A stretch of 64,000 nucleotides of DNA from Parahaliea mediterranea (GTDB taxonomy: Bacteria > Pseudomonadota > Gammaproteobacteria > Pseudomonadales > Halieaceae), in assembly GCF_017255185.1 (NCBI RefSeq), contig NZ_JAFKCZ010000001.1:62001-126000 (forward strand), given 5' to 3'. A program made the translations under genes and the position numbers. The notes beneath the pieces are model-generated. The model saw only the letters and a list, made by a program, of their open reading frames with translations. It had not been told where the DNA came from and ran no database searches. Positions 39,666 to 48,265 of the stretch are shown here, piece after piece (the first letter of the stretch is position 1; each line of letters opens with the position of its first letter).

Positions 39666-39683
39666 GGTCGAATTCATTCGACC
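39661..39683 (+). repeat. REP-like element overlapping the proB stop codon
   Basis: TGTAGGG then TCGAATTCATTCGA and CC. The TAG of proB is bases 3-5 of the element. Same sequence class as those at 16157 and 59128. It probably doubles as the 3' end structure between the convergent proB and aldehyde dehydrogenase genes. Confidence 0.8.
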
Positions 39684-39709
39684 AGCTTTTCCCCCCGATG
39701 GGGCTTGCC

Positions 39710-41251
39710 CTAGGCCAGCCACCGCCCCAGCGGCGTTTTGCGCCACAGGAAATCCATCATCTTGCGCATGCCCTCGGCGCTTTTTACGCTGTTGGGGTAG
39801 GCGTTGGGCATCTTGCCGCCGAAGCGGTCGATGACGATGGGCATTTCGTGGCAGTAGCCGCGCATGCCCTTCTTGCCGTTGACCTGGCCGAGCCCGGACT
39901 GTTTGCGCCCGCCGAAGGGCGCGGCGGGGATGCCGTAGCTCAGCGCCATGTCGTTGACGCTGCAGGCGCCGGTGTCGATGGCCGCCGCCAGGCGGTAACC
40001 CTTGTCCTTGTCCTTGGTCCACACGTTGCCGTTGAGGCCAAATTCGGAGTCATTGGCCAGGCGCAGGGCCTCCTCCTCGGAGGCGACCTTCTGGATGCAC
40101 ATGACGGGGCCGAAGGTCTCCAGGCGCATGATATCCATGTCGTGGTTCACGTCGGTCATCACCGTGGGCTCGTAGTACAGGCCCGGCAGGTCGGGGTTGC
40201 GGCGACCTCCCGTGTGAATGGTGGCGCCCTTGTCGCGGGCGTCCTCAACGTGGGCCTCGATGATGGCCATCTGGCGGTCCCAGAACACCGCGCCCACGTC
40301 CTCCGCCCAGCCGTGTTGATTGCCCTGTTTGATCTGTTTGCCCTTCTCCAGCACCCGGCGCAGAAACTCGTCGTAAACCGACTCCACCACGTAGATACGC
40401 TCGGTGCCGCAGCAGTAGTGGCCGGTGTTCATGCACGAGCCCAGCCAGGCGCCGTCGGCGGCCCGGTCGAGGTCGGCGTCGGCGCACACGATCATGGCGT
40501 CGTTGCCGCCCAGCTCCAGGGTGCAGGGGATCAGCTGGCTGGCGCAGGCCTCGGCCACTTTGCGGCCGGTGGCCACGCTGCCGGTGAAGGACACTTTGTC
40601 CACCCCGCCGCGAACGATGGCGGCACCGGTGTCACCGTCACCCAGCAGGACTTGTAAAACCCCCTCCGGCAGGCCGGCGTCGCGCAGGAGGGTCTCGGCC
40701 AGTTTGGCGGAGTAGGGGGTGACCTCGGAACCCTTGGCCACCACGGCGTTGCCCGCCAGGATCGCCTGCACCGCCTGGTTCATCACCAGCACGAAGGGCC
40801 CGTTCCAGGGGGTAATCAGGCCGATTACGCCGAGGGGTTTGTAGACGATGCGCAGTTGCTTGGCGATCCCCACGATGCCGGGCACCCGGCGCTTGCGCGG
40901 CCTGAGGAAGTCTTGTGCGTGCTTGGCGTAGTAGCACAGCGAGTCCGCCACCGAGAATATTTCCATGCTCATGGCGTCGGTGCGCGCCTTGCCGGTCTCC
41001 GCCACCACCGTGTCGATGATCTCGTCCTGGCGCTCCAGCAGCAGTTTGAGGGCGCGCTCGGCCACCTTGGCCCGCTCGCGAATGGGCGTGGCGGCCCAGG
41101 CCGGCTGCGCCTGGCGGGCCAGCGCGATGGCGGCCGCGACATCCTCCTCGTTGGCGCACACCAGCTCGCCGCTGGGCTCCAGGGTGAGGGGGCTGCGCAG
41201 CCGCAGGTGACGCCTCGAATCGTCGGATTCTATGGGTTCGTAGATCGCCAT
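39710..41251 (-). CDS. NAD(P)-dependent aldehyde dehydrogenase
   Basis: 513 residues. Oxidises an aldehyde to its acid. GVIGLITPWNGPFVLV, the cofactor segment SFTGSVATGRKV, catalytic Glu in LELGGNDA and catalytic Cys in TGHYCCGTERIYV. C-terminal FGGRKQSGLG is typical. Resembles succinate-semialdehyde- or aliphatic-type enzymes; substrate not assignable. A TetR-type palindrome lies 33 bases upstream of the ATG. Confidence 0.9.
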   Translation of the reverse strand: MAIYEPIESDDSRRHLRLRSPLTLEPSGELVCANEEDVAAAIALARQAQPAWAATPIRERAKVAERALKLLLERQDEIIDTVVAETGKARTDAMSMEIFSVADSLCYYAKHAQDFLRPRKRRVPGIVGIAKQLRIVYKPLGVIGLITPWNGPFVLVMNQAVQAILAGNAVVAKGSEVTPYSAKLAETLLRDAGLPEGVLQVLLGDGDTGAAIVRGGVDKVSFTGSVATGRKVAEACASQLIPCTLELGGNDAMIVCADADLDRAADGAWLGSCMNTGHYCCGTERIYVVESVYDEFLRRVLEKGKQIKQGNQHGWAEDVGAVFWDRQMAIIEAHVEDARDKGATIHTGGRRNPDLPGLYYEPTVMTDVNHDMDIMRLETFGPVMCIQKVASEEEALRLANDSEFGLNGNVWTKDKDKGYRLAAAIDTGACSVNDMALSYGIPAAPFGGRKQSGLGQVNGKKGMRGYCHEMPIVIDRFGGKMPNAYPNSVKSAEGMRKMMDFLWRKTPLGRWLA

Positions 41252-41283
41252 GACTCGGTACTCTGGATGGGGTGTCTGTCCAA

Positions 41284-41299
41284 ACTAATAACCGTTAGT
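41284..41299. promoter_or_regulatory. Operator-like palindrome upstream of the aldehyde dehydrogenase gene
   Basis: ACTAATAACCGTTAGT: ACTAA/TTAGT half-sites with a 6-base centre, 33 bases before the dehydrogenase start. The form is typical of TetR-family operators. No TetR gene lies next to it. Confidence 0.45.
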
Positions 41300-41469
41300 C
41301 TGGGTGTCAATGACCTCTCCGATCGCGGTGATGGCCGCTGTGGCCACTGTGGTTGTTGGGGTCGCGTGCTTCCTGGTTTTTTCGAGGCCGCAGGAGACAC
41401 CGCACATTACAAGTGGTCGGCAATATGAAATAATCGCCCGCTTGCCCGCAGCTTGACTCCGGAAGATCC

Positions 41470-42309
41470 ATGACCGCGTCCCCCGCGCTATTACTCAGCC
41501 TGTATTGCATCGCCATTGCCCTGTTCTCCTTCCTCGGTGGACTGCTGGCCGACCGGGTGCGCATGACCCACACCCGTACCCAGGTGATCATGAGTTTTGT
41601 GTCCGGCCTGATGTTGGGTGTGGCTTTCTACCACCTGGTGCCCCACAGCATGGCGCTCAGGGGAGGCGAGAACGCCGCCGATTTTACGGTGTGGTGGGTG
41701 ATCATTGGCCTGATCAGCATGTTGCTGCTGCTGCGCACCTTTCATTTCCACCAGCACGATTTCAGCCACGAAGAGCACGAGCACCATCACCACGAAACAC
41801 CCTCGGTGCACAGCCTCAGCTGGGTGGGGATTGCGCTCGGCCTGGCCGTGCACACGCTGATCGACGGCGTGGCGCTGGGGGCGGTGCTGCAGGGCGAGGT
41901 CGCCGGGCACGGCCTTGCCGGCCTGCTGGGCATGGGGGTGTTCCTGGCCATCCTGTTGCACAAGCCGCTGGATGCGATGTCGATCATTACGGTGATGGAG
42001 GCCGGGGGCTGGAGCCGCTCGGCGCGTCGCGTCGCCAATGTGGTGTTTGCGTTGATGTGCCCGCTGGGGGCGCTGCTGTTCTATTTCGGGGTGGACCTGC
42101 TGGGGGATGCCCGCCATTACGGCGTGGCGGTGGCGCTGGCCTTTTCCGCCGGCGCGTTCATCTGCATCGCGCTGAGTGACCTCCTGCCCGAGGTGCATTT
42201 TCACAGCCACGACCGGGGCAAGCTCACGCTGGCCTTTCTCGCCGGTATTGCCCTGGCCTACAGTATCGGTAGCCTGGAACCCGCCAGCGCCCACTTGGCG
42301 GCGGGCTAG
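41470..42309 (+). CDS. ZIP-family divalent metal transporter
   Basis: 279 residues, about eight membrane helices. A His-rich cytoplasmic loop (about 97-113, HFHQHDFSHEEHEHHHH) precedes helix 4, which holds the metal-site residues HTLIDGVALG; helix 5 has HKPLDAMS. Matches the ZIP (ZupT-like) import family for Zn or other divalent cations. A 35-base gap leads to the ICMT-like gene, so they may share a message. Confidence 0.88.
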   Translation: MTASPALLLSLYCIAIALFSFLGGLLADRVRMTHTRTQVIMSFVSGLMLGVAFYHLVPHSMALRGGENAADFTVWWVIIGLISMLLLLRTFHFHQHDFSHEEHEHHHHETPSVHSLSWVGIALGLAVHTLIDGVALGAVLQGEVAGHGLAGLLGMGVFLAILLHKPLDAMSIITVMEAGGWSRSARRVANVVFALMCPLGALLFYFGVDLLGDARHYGVAVALAFSAGAFICIALSDLLPEVHFHSHDRGKLTLAFLAGIALAYSIGSLEPASAHLAAG

Positions 42310-42344
42310 CAGTCCGGGTAAACGGAACTCAACTGGAGCGAGCG

Positions 42345-42794
42345 ATGCCGCGTCGAATCATCTATCCCCCGATCTGGCTGGTCATTGGCGTGATCGCCAT
42401 ATTCAGCTTCAATGAGTTCCTGCCGGGGCCGCGCTACACCGGTACCGCGAGCCAGATGGCAGGGGGCGTGCTGCTGGTGGCGGGCCTGCTCCTGCTGATC
42501 CTGGCGGGTGGTTTGTTCAAGCGCGCCGGCACCGACATGGTCCCCTTCAAGAACGTCAGCGCCCTGGTGACCACCGGGGTGTACGCCTGGAGCCGCAATC
42601 CGATGTACCTGGGCATGACCCTGGTGTTGCTGGGCACCGCGGTGACGGTGGGGGCCGCTACCGCCCTGCTGGTGCCGCCGCTGTTCATGGTGATCATCGA
42701 GTTGCGCTATATCCGCCCGGAGGAGGCGATGCTGCGGGGCCTGTTCCCGGAGGATTTTCCCGCCTACTGCCGGCGCGTGCGGCGCTGGCTTTGA
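42345..42794 (+). CDS. Isoprenylcysteine carboxyl methyltransferase-family membrane protein
   Basis: 149 residues with four predicted membrane helices. Contains TTGVYAWSRNPMYLG and the C-terminal E.RYIRPEEAMLRG and FPEDFPAYCRRVRRWL, the conserved SAM-binding half of the ICMT/PEMT superfamily. Bacterial members methylate lipids or small molecules; acceptor unknown. Converges with hemH. Confidence 0.82.
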   Translation: MPRRIIYPPIWLVIGVIAIFSFNEFLPGPRYTGTASQMAGGVLLVAGLLLLILAGGLFKRAGTDMVPFKNVSALVTTGVYAWSRNPMYLGMTLVLLGTAVTVGAATALLVPPLFMVIIELRYIRPEEAMLRGLFPEDFPAYCRRVRRWL

Positions 42795-42824
42795 GTTTCG
42801 CCCCGCGATCCCGCCCCTGAGGCG

Positions 42825-43907
42825 CTAGTTCGGCGCGCCCATGGCCCGGGCGCGCTCGCGGGTGCCTTCCCGCGGCGCCGGCCGCGCCAGCCAGTCGGCG
42901 ATCTGTCCGTCGACAATTTGCCGCAGGGCCTCGATGTGCCCGCGCCCGGCGTTCAGGCAGGGAATGTAGTCGAAGCGCTCGCCCCCCGCCGCCAGGAAGA
43001 CCTCCCGGTTTTCCACCGCGATTTCCTCCAGTGTCTCCAGGCAGTCGGCCGCGAATCCGGGGCAGATCACCTGCACCGAGCGGTTGCCGCTTGCGGGCAG
43101 GCCCTTGAGGGTTTCGTCGGTGTAGGGCTGTAGCCAGGGTTCGCGCCCGAAGCGGGACTGGAAGGCGCTCTGGTACTCGCCCTCCGACAGGCCGAGTTCC
43201 CCGGCCACCAGGCGCGAGGTTTTCAGGCATTGGCAGTGGTAGGGGTCGCCCTGGTCCAGATAGCGCTGGGGCTCGCCGTGATAGGAAAACAGCAGTTGGT
43301 CGGCGCGGCCGTGGTCGGCCCAGTGCGCGCGGACACTGTCGGCGAGAGCGCCGATGTAGGCGGGGTGGTCGTGGTACTGGTTGAGGAAACGCAGCTCCGG
43401 CAGCCAGCGCCGATGGCGGAAATTCGCCGCCACCGCGTCAAAGGTGGAGGCGGTGGTGGGACCGCTGTACTGCGGGTACAGGGGCAGGACCAGCAGCTGT
43501 CTGGCGCCGCGCCGCCACAATGCGTCGAGCCCGCTGGGGATGGACGGATTGCCATAGCGCATGGCGAAGTCCACCACCACGCGTTCCCCGTGGGTCTTGT
43601 GCAGCGCCTCTTGCAGGGCCCGGGCCTGGTCCCGGGTGTGCACCAGCAGGGGCGAGCCCGCCTCTGTCCACACCGTGCGATAGGCGCGGGCGGAGCGGGA
43701 CGGCCGCACATTGAGTATCACCCCGTTGAGGATGCACCACCACAGCAGCCGGGGAACCTCCACCACGCGCGGATCCGAGAGGAATTCGCGCAGGTAACGG
43801 CGCAACGCGCTCCGGGTCGGTGCGTCCGGGGTGCCGAGGTTGACCAGCAAGACGCCGATGCGCGGGGTTTCGCCGTGGTCGTGGTTTTGGGTGCCGAGGT
43901 ATTGCAT
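42825..43907 (-). CDS. hemH: Ferrochelatase
   Basis: 360 residues. Inserts iron into protoporphyrin IX, the last step of haem synthesis. GVLLVNLGTPDAPT near the N-terminus, metal/porphyrin His in LFSYHGEPQRYLDQGDPYHCQC, and Glu in FAADCLETLEEI. ATG 43907 chosen because homology starts about 15 residues later; the frame stays open further upstream without similarity. A clear ribosome site is not seen. Confidence 0.96.
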   Translation of the reverse strand: MQYLGTQNHDHGETPRIGVLLVNLGTPDAPTRSALRRYLREFLSDPRVVEVPRLLWWCILNGVILNVRPSRSARAYRTVWTEAGSPLLVHTRDQARALQEALHKTHGERVVVDFAMRYGNPSIPSGLDALWRRGARQLLVLPLYPQYSGPTTASTFDAVAANFRHRRWLPELRFLNQYHDHPAYIGALADSVRAHWADHGRADQLLFSYHGEPQRYLDQGDPYHCQCLKTSRLVAGELGLSEGEYQSAFQSRFGREPWLQPYTDETLKGLPASGNRSVQVICPGFAADCLETLEEIAVENREVFLAAGGERFDYIPCLNAGRGHIEALRQIVDGQIADWLARPAPREGTRERARAMGAPN

Positions 43908-44154
43908 GCGGGGCCAATATACGTGCGGGCGGCGGGATTGCCAAGCGCGTTGGCGCAGGTGACGCCATCGGCCGCCGCGCCGGCAACTCGTCGCCGCTTT
44001 GTCTCGCTTCGCCGAGGACAGCATGCAGCTCATCGAATGGCTATATCGCGCGCTCGCGCAATTCTCTAACTTGTTCTCCAAGGGCGCTGGCGAACACCGA
44101 TACGCCCCTGGGTCAACGAGCTGTCACAGATGTGTAAAGGTAGGGAGAACTGCA

Positions 44155-44502
44155 ATGAGCAAGGTGCGTATGAGCAAAAAATTCGTGGGACTGGCCGCCG
44201 CGGCGGTCGCCGTTCTGTCGCTGGAGGCAGCCGCCGACAACTACGGCGAGACCCTGGTAAAAAGCAAGGCGGTGCGCAGCGAGACCGTGAGCTTCGAAGA
44301 CCTGGATCTCGGTTCCGTGCAGGGGCGGGAGAGCCTTCACTATCGCCTGCGCGATGCGGCGCGGCGGGTCTGTGGGTCGGATGATTACCGGGTGGCCGGC
44401 GGCCTTGGCGCCGCGGCGGACAACCGGGCCTGCTACGAGCGGGCGATGGGCGACGCCCTCAGCCAGGTCAACGCCGGCCAGGTCGCGGTGGTCATCGACT
44501 GA
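44155..44502 (+). CDS. UrcA-family exported protein
   Basis: 115 residues. Signal peptide to about residue 27 (ends LEAAADN). The mature part follows the UrcA pattern: VSFEDLDLGSVQGRESLHYRLRDAA, then VCG and a second Cys in NRACYERAMGDAL, likely a disulfide. Family function is unknown. AGGGAGA lies before the ATG. Followed by a strong terminator, so probably monocistronic. Confidence 0.82.
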   Translation: MSKVRMSKKFVGLAAAAVAVLSLEAAADNYGETLVKSKAVRSETVSFEDLDLGSVQGRESLHYRLRDAARRVCGSDDYRVAGGLGAAADNRACYERAMGDALSQVNAGQVAVVID

Positions 44503-44681
44503 CCGGATAGGGAATTTGCGCCCGTTACCCCTGGCGGGCGCGAATCGGGTGGCCGGCACCGCAGTGTCCGGCCTTCCGCGGCACCGGGATCCCATCCCCG
44601 GTGTCCAGGGCGGCGGCGCGGGTCAGGCATGCACCCGTCACGCCGCCCGGGGAAGCCCGCTCGGGTTTCTTTCTCCACCCT

Positions 44682-44713
44682 CAAGGGGGCTGTCTTTCGG
44701 GGCAGCCCCCTTG
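44682..44713 (+). terminator. Terminator hairpin after the UrcA-family gene
   Basis: CAAGGGGGCTG pairs perfectly (11 bp) with CAGCCCCCTTG around a 10-base loop, then a T-rich but interrupted tail (TGCTGTTTGTG). Lies between the UrcA gene and the amidohydrolase. Confidence 0.7.
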
Positions 44714-44772
44714 TGCTGTTTGTGCCGGGCAGTGGTAAGGTGTGCAGCGTACTCACCCAATTGAGGATTGCC

Positions 44773-46203
44773 ATGCGCCCCATTGCCTCCCTGGCCGCCG
44801 GCCTGTTACTGGGCACCGTCGCTGCTACCGCCAGTGCCGCGAGCCCCGAACCGATGCTGGATTACCTCGAGCAGAACAGCGACCGCTACGCCCAACTTGC
44901 GCAGTCCATCTGGGACAAGGCGGAACTGGGCTACCTGGAAACCGAAAGCTCCGCCCTGCTGCAGCAGACCCTGGCGCAGGAGGGTTTTGCCGTGGAACAC
45001 GGGGTGGCGGATATCCCCACCGCCTTCATCGCCAGCTATGGTACCGGCGGGCCGGTCATCGCCCTGCTGGCCGAGTTTGACGCCCTGCCCGGCATCTCCC
45101 AGAGCGTGGCGCCGCACCGGGAGGAAATCGAGGGCAAGAACGCCGGTCACGCCTGCGGCCACCACCTGTTCGGCGCCGGCTCCACCGCGGCGGCGGTGGC
45201 GATCAAGCGCTGGCTGGAAGACAACGACGTGCCCGGCACCGTGCGTCTCTATGGCACACCGGCGGAAGAGGGGGGCAGCGGCAAGGTGTATATGGTGCGC
45301 GCCGGCCTGTTCGACGATGTCGACGCGGTGTTGGTGTGGCACCCGGCGGATCGCAACGCCGCCGACCCGGCCACCAGCCTGGCCAATAAGTCCGCCAAGT
45401 TTCGCTTTCACGGCATTTCGTCCCACGCCGCGGTGGCGCCAGAGCGCGGTCGCTCCGCGCTGGACGGGGTCGAGGCGATGAATTTCATGGTCAACATGAT
45501 GCGCGAACATATTCCCCAGGAATCGCGTGTTCACTACGTGATCACCAGTGGCGGCTCGGCGCCCAACGTGGTGCCGGATTTCGCCGAGGTGTTCTACTAT
45601 GTTCGCCACCCGCGCGCGGCGGAATTGCAGAAAATCTGGGCGCGGGTGATGGCCGCCGCCGAGGGCGCGGCCAGCGGCACCGGCACCACGGTGGAGGCGG
45701 AGGTGATCCACGGCAACCACAGCATGCTGCCCAACGAGACCCTGGCCACGGTCATGCACCGACGCCTGGAACAGGTGGGCGGTGTCGAGTACGACGCCGC
45801 CGAGCGCGGTTTCGCGAAGCAAATCGCCGCCAGTATCGAGGGCGCCGAGAAACTCCGGGGCCAGGAGTCCCGGGTGCTGCCGATGGAGTTCGTGCAGGGC
45901 ATGGGCTCCACCGACGTCGGCGATGTCAGCTGGCAGGTGCCGACGGTGGAGATGCGCGCCGCCACCTGGGTACCGGGCACCGCGCCGCACACCTGGCAGG
46001 CCATCGCCGCCGGCGGCACCTCCATCGGCCACAAGGGCATGATGGTGGCGGCCAAGACCATGGCCCTGACCGCGGCGGACCTGTTCCAGGATCCGGCGCT
46101 GGTGGCGGCGGCCAGGGCGGAGTTCGAGGAGCGCCGTGGCGAGGACTTCGACTACGAGCCACTGCTGGGCGACCGCGATCCACCCCTGGACTACCGCCGC
46201 TGA
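44773..46203 (+). CDS. Exported M20-family amidohydrolase
   Basis: 476 residues. Signal peptide 1-23 (ends ATASA), so periplasmic. M20/AbgB-like metal-site motifs: LLAEFDALPGISQ, GHACGHHLFGAGS, GTPAEEGGSGK. Relatives hydrolyse aminoacyl amides such as p-aminobenzoyl-glutamate; the true substrate is unknown. ATG 44773 chosen because it gives a proper signal peptide; the frame extends upstream through the terminator. A small SDR remnant follows after 42 bases. Confidence 0.87.
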   Translation: MRPIASLAAGLLLGTVAATASAASPEPMLDYLEQNSDRYAQLAQSIWDKAELGYLETESSALLQQTLAQEGFAVEHGVADIPTAFIASYGTGGPVIALLAEFDALPGISQSVAPHREEIEGKNAGHACGHHLFGAGSTAAAVAIKRWLEDNDVPGTVRLYGTPAEEGGSGKVYMVRAGLFDDVDAVLVWHPADRNAADPATSLANKSAKFRFHGISSHAAVAPERGRSALDGVEAMNFMVNMMREHIPQESRVHYVITSGGSAPNVVPDFAEVFYYVRHPRAAELQKIWARVMAAAEGAASGTGTTVEAEVIHGNHSMLPNETLATVMHRRLEQVGGVEYDAAERGFAKQIAASIEGAEKLRGQESRVLPMEFVQGMGSTDVGDVSWQVPTVEMRAATWVPGTAPHTWQAIAAGGTSIGHKGMMVAAKTMALTAADLFQDPALVAAARAEFEERRGEDFDYEPLLGDRDPPLDYRR

Positions 46204-46245
46204 AACCCGGCGGGCAGACGAACGATTGAGGCATGGAGCAAGACG

Positions 46246-46347
46246 ATGACCTTGCTGGATAGATTCAGGCAGGACGGGCAGATTGCCCTGGCCGCGGGCG
46301 GCGGCAGGGATATCGATGCCGGCCACGCCCTGGGTGGCGTGGCTTAG
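46246..46347 (+). pseudogene. Remnant of a short-chain dehydrogenase gene
   Basis: 33 codons starting with ATG behind GGAG. MTLLDRFRQDGQIALAAGGG aligns with the usual SDR opening (LDRF.L.GK.ALVTGAGRGIG), but the nucleotide-binding glycines are degraded (AAGGGRDIDAGHALGG) and a TAG ends the frame at 46347, where the dehydrogenase should continue for 200 or more residues. Probably the 5' stump left by a deletion. MarR starts 12 bases later. Confidence 0.6.
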
Positions 46348-46358
46348 GGGCGCCGGGC

Positions 46359-46811
46359 ATGGATGACAGACTCAGCCTGCGGCAGTTCCTGCCCTACCGC
46401 TGCAACAGCCTGGCCCAGCGCATCAGCGTCTCCCTGTCCAGAATCTACGTGCAGCGCTTTGGTATCACCGTGCCCGAATGGCGGGCGCTGGTGACCCTGG
46501 CGGAGTACGGGGAGCTGCAGTCCAAGCAGATTGCGGCGCAAACCGATATGGACAAGGTGCGTGTGTCCCGGGCGGTGGCGACGATGACCGACAAGGGCCT
46601 GATCAGCCGGCGCCCCTGCGACCGCGACAGTCGCGCGGCCTATCTCAAGCTGACCGACGAGGGCCTGGCGCTGTATCGCCGCATAGTTCCCGAGGCCCTG
46701 GCCTGGGAGGAGCAGTTGCTGGCGCCACTGTCGCCCGCCGAGCGGGAATCCCTGTTCGGCCTGCTGGATAAGCTGGACGGGCGCCTGTCGGAATTGTCCT
46801 CCGGCCGCTAG
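46359..46811 (+). CDS. MarR-family transcriptional regulator
   Basis: 150 residues. Winged HTH core: VPEWRALVTLAEYGELQSKQIAAQTDMDK-type region, SRAVATMTDKGLISRRP and wing DRDSRAAYLKLTDEG. Likely responds to a small aromatic or acyl ligand. Lies upstream of the acyl-CoA dehydrogenase pair on the same strand; a palindrome in the spacer (46943-46955) may be its operator. Confidence 0.9.
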   Translation: MDDRLSLRQFLPYRCNSLAQRISVSLSRIYVQRFGITVPEWRALVTLAEYGELQSKQIAAQTDMDKVRVSRAVATMTDKGLISRRPCDRDSRAAYLKLTDEGLALYRRIVPEALAWEEQLLAPLSPAERESLFGLLDKLDGRLSELSSGR

Positions 46812-46942
46812 CGGCCCGGTTCCTGGGGCGCCGGGGGCTGTCCTGTCCGCGCCAATACACTCACCGCTTGCGCGGCCGCGCGAACGGGTCCACGTCGGCC
46901 CACTGGAATTGCCTCGGGTGGTCGCCAGGAGGACATTTTAAG

Positions 46943-46955
46943 TTGACACTGTCAA
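46943..46955. promoter_or_regulatory. Operator-like palindrome between marR and the acyl-CoA dehydrogenase genes
   Basis: TTGACACTGTCAA: perfect 6-bp inverted repeat around one base, about 98 bases before the first dehydrogenase gene. The left half is itself a consensus -35 hexamer, so a bound protein would block it. Confidence 0.45.
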
Positions 46956-47052
46956 TACTAGACACCTCCGGGGGCGGCTTGTAAGGTTTTTGGCTCGCGC
47001 GCCGGGCGGCATCCAGCCCGGGGCGGATAATTATCGAGCGAGGAGCTGTCCC

Positions 47053-48255
47053 GTGAGCGCCACCGACCAGGAACTGAAGGAATTTCGCGGCCAGGTATCC
47101 GCCTGGCTGTCCGACAACAAACCCGCCGACCCCGGCTTCCTGCTGCCGCAGTCCTTCATGGAGGTGGGCACCGAGCAGCAGCTGGACTTCCTGCGGGAGT
47201 GGCAATACCAGGTGTGGAACGCGGGCTACCTGGGCCTGGCCTGGCCCAGGGAGTACGGGGGTGGGGGTGTCGAGCCGGTGTACCAGAACATTGTCGACCA
47301 GGAGATGCGCCGCCACGGCGTGCCGATCTGCTTCAATGTGATCGGTCTTGGCTGGGCCGGCCCGCTGATCAATGATATCGGCACCGAGGAGGAGAAAGCC
47401 CGCTACCTGAAGGGTATTCTCACCGGCGAGGATATCTGGTGCCAGGGCTTCTCCGAGCCGGATCACGGCTCGGACCTGGGCAGCGCCCAGACCCGCGCGG
47501 TGCGCGATGGCGACGATTACGTGATCAACGGCACCAAGATCTGGACCACCCTGGGCAACTACGCCAAGTACATGATCCTGCTGGCGCGAACCAACCCCGA
47601 TGCCGGGCGCAAGTACGATGGCCTGTCTTTCTTCCTGTCGCCCATGCATGTGCCGGGCATCGAGGCGCGGCCGATCCGCAAGTTGACCGGTGAGTACGGC
47701 TTCACCGAGACCTTCTTCACCGACGCCCGCATTCCCGCCGATTGCCTGATGGGCGAGGAAGGACAGGGCTGGAAAATCGCCATGCAAACCCTGCAGTACG
47801 AGCGTGGCGCCGAGGCTGGCGCCGCCGGCGGGCTGGCTTTTGAGCGCATCGTTATCGACGACATGATCGCGCAGCTGCGCGACATGACCCGGGACGGCGA
47901 GCCACTGCTGTCGGAGCCGGTGGTGCGGGACCAGCTGGTGCGCCTGATCATGGAGGAGAAGGCCATCGCCCTGGGTGACAAGCGCGCCGCCATCGCGCCC
48001 CTCAACACCGATTACCCCTTTTCGCTGCAGCTCTCCAACAAGTTGCGTTTTTCCGAGTACGCCCGGCGCATGCGCCAGACAGCGGTGGACCTGCAGGGAG
48101 CGGCGGGCAGTCTCTATGTGGGTGACGAACAGGCCCGGCAGGGCGGTTTCTGGCAGCGCGCCTACTTCAACAGTTTTTCCGCCACCATTGGCGGCGGCAC
48201 CAGCCAGGTTCAGGCCAATATCATCGCCGAGCATGTGCTCGGCCTGCCGAAGTGA
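47053..48255 (+). CDS. Acyl-CoA dehydrogenase (first of a pair)
   Basis: 400 residues. Flavoenzyme oxidising acyl-CoA to enoyl-CoA. Motifs: GLAWPREYGGGGVEPVYQNIVDQE, WCQGFSEPDHGSDLGSAQTRA, INGTKIWTT, and FAD-contacting GGGTSQVQANIIAEHVLGLP at the end. GTG 47053 preceded by GAGGAG. The second dehydrogenase gene starts 10 bases after its stop. Such pairs form heteromeric enzymes in steroid or branched-acyl degradation (FadE28/29 type); the assignment to a heteromer is inference. Confidence 0.9.
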   Translation: MSATDQELKEFRGQVSAWLSDNKPADPGFLLPQSFMEVGTEQQLDFLREWQYQVWNAGYLGLAWPREYGGGGVEPVYQNIVDQEMRRHGVPICFNVIGLGWAGPLINDIGTEEEKARYLKGILTGEDIWCQGFSEPDHGSDLGSAQTRAVRDGDDYVINGTKIWTTLGNYAKYMILLARTNPDAGRKYDGLSFFLSPMHVPGIEARPIRKLTGEYGFTETFFTDARIPADCLMGEEGQGWKIAMQTLQYERGAEAGAAGGLAFERIVIDDMIAQLRDMTRDGEPLLSEPVVRDQLVRLIMEEKAIALGDKRAAIAPLNTDYPFSLQLSNKLRFSEYARRMRQTAVDLQGAAGSLYVGDEQARQGGFWQRAYFNSFSATIGGGTSQVQANIIAEHVLGLPK

Positions 48256-48265
48256 GGAAGCGACC

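Noticed and set aside
42825-44081. Longer hemH start at 44081
   Set aside because: The extra 58 residues have no similarity to ferrochelatase and would run into the UrcA upstream region; ATG 43907 fits the family length.
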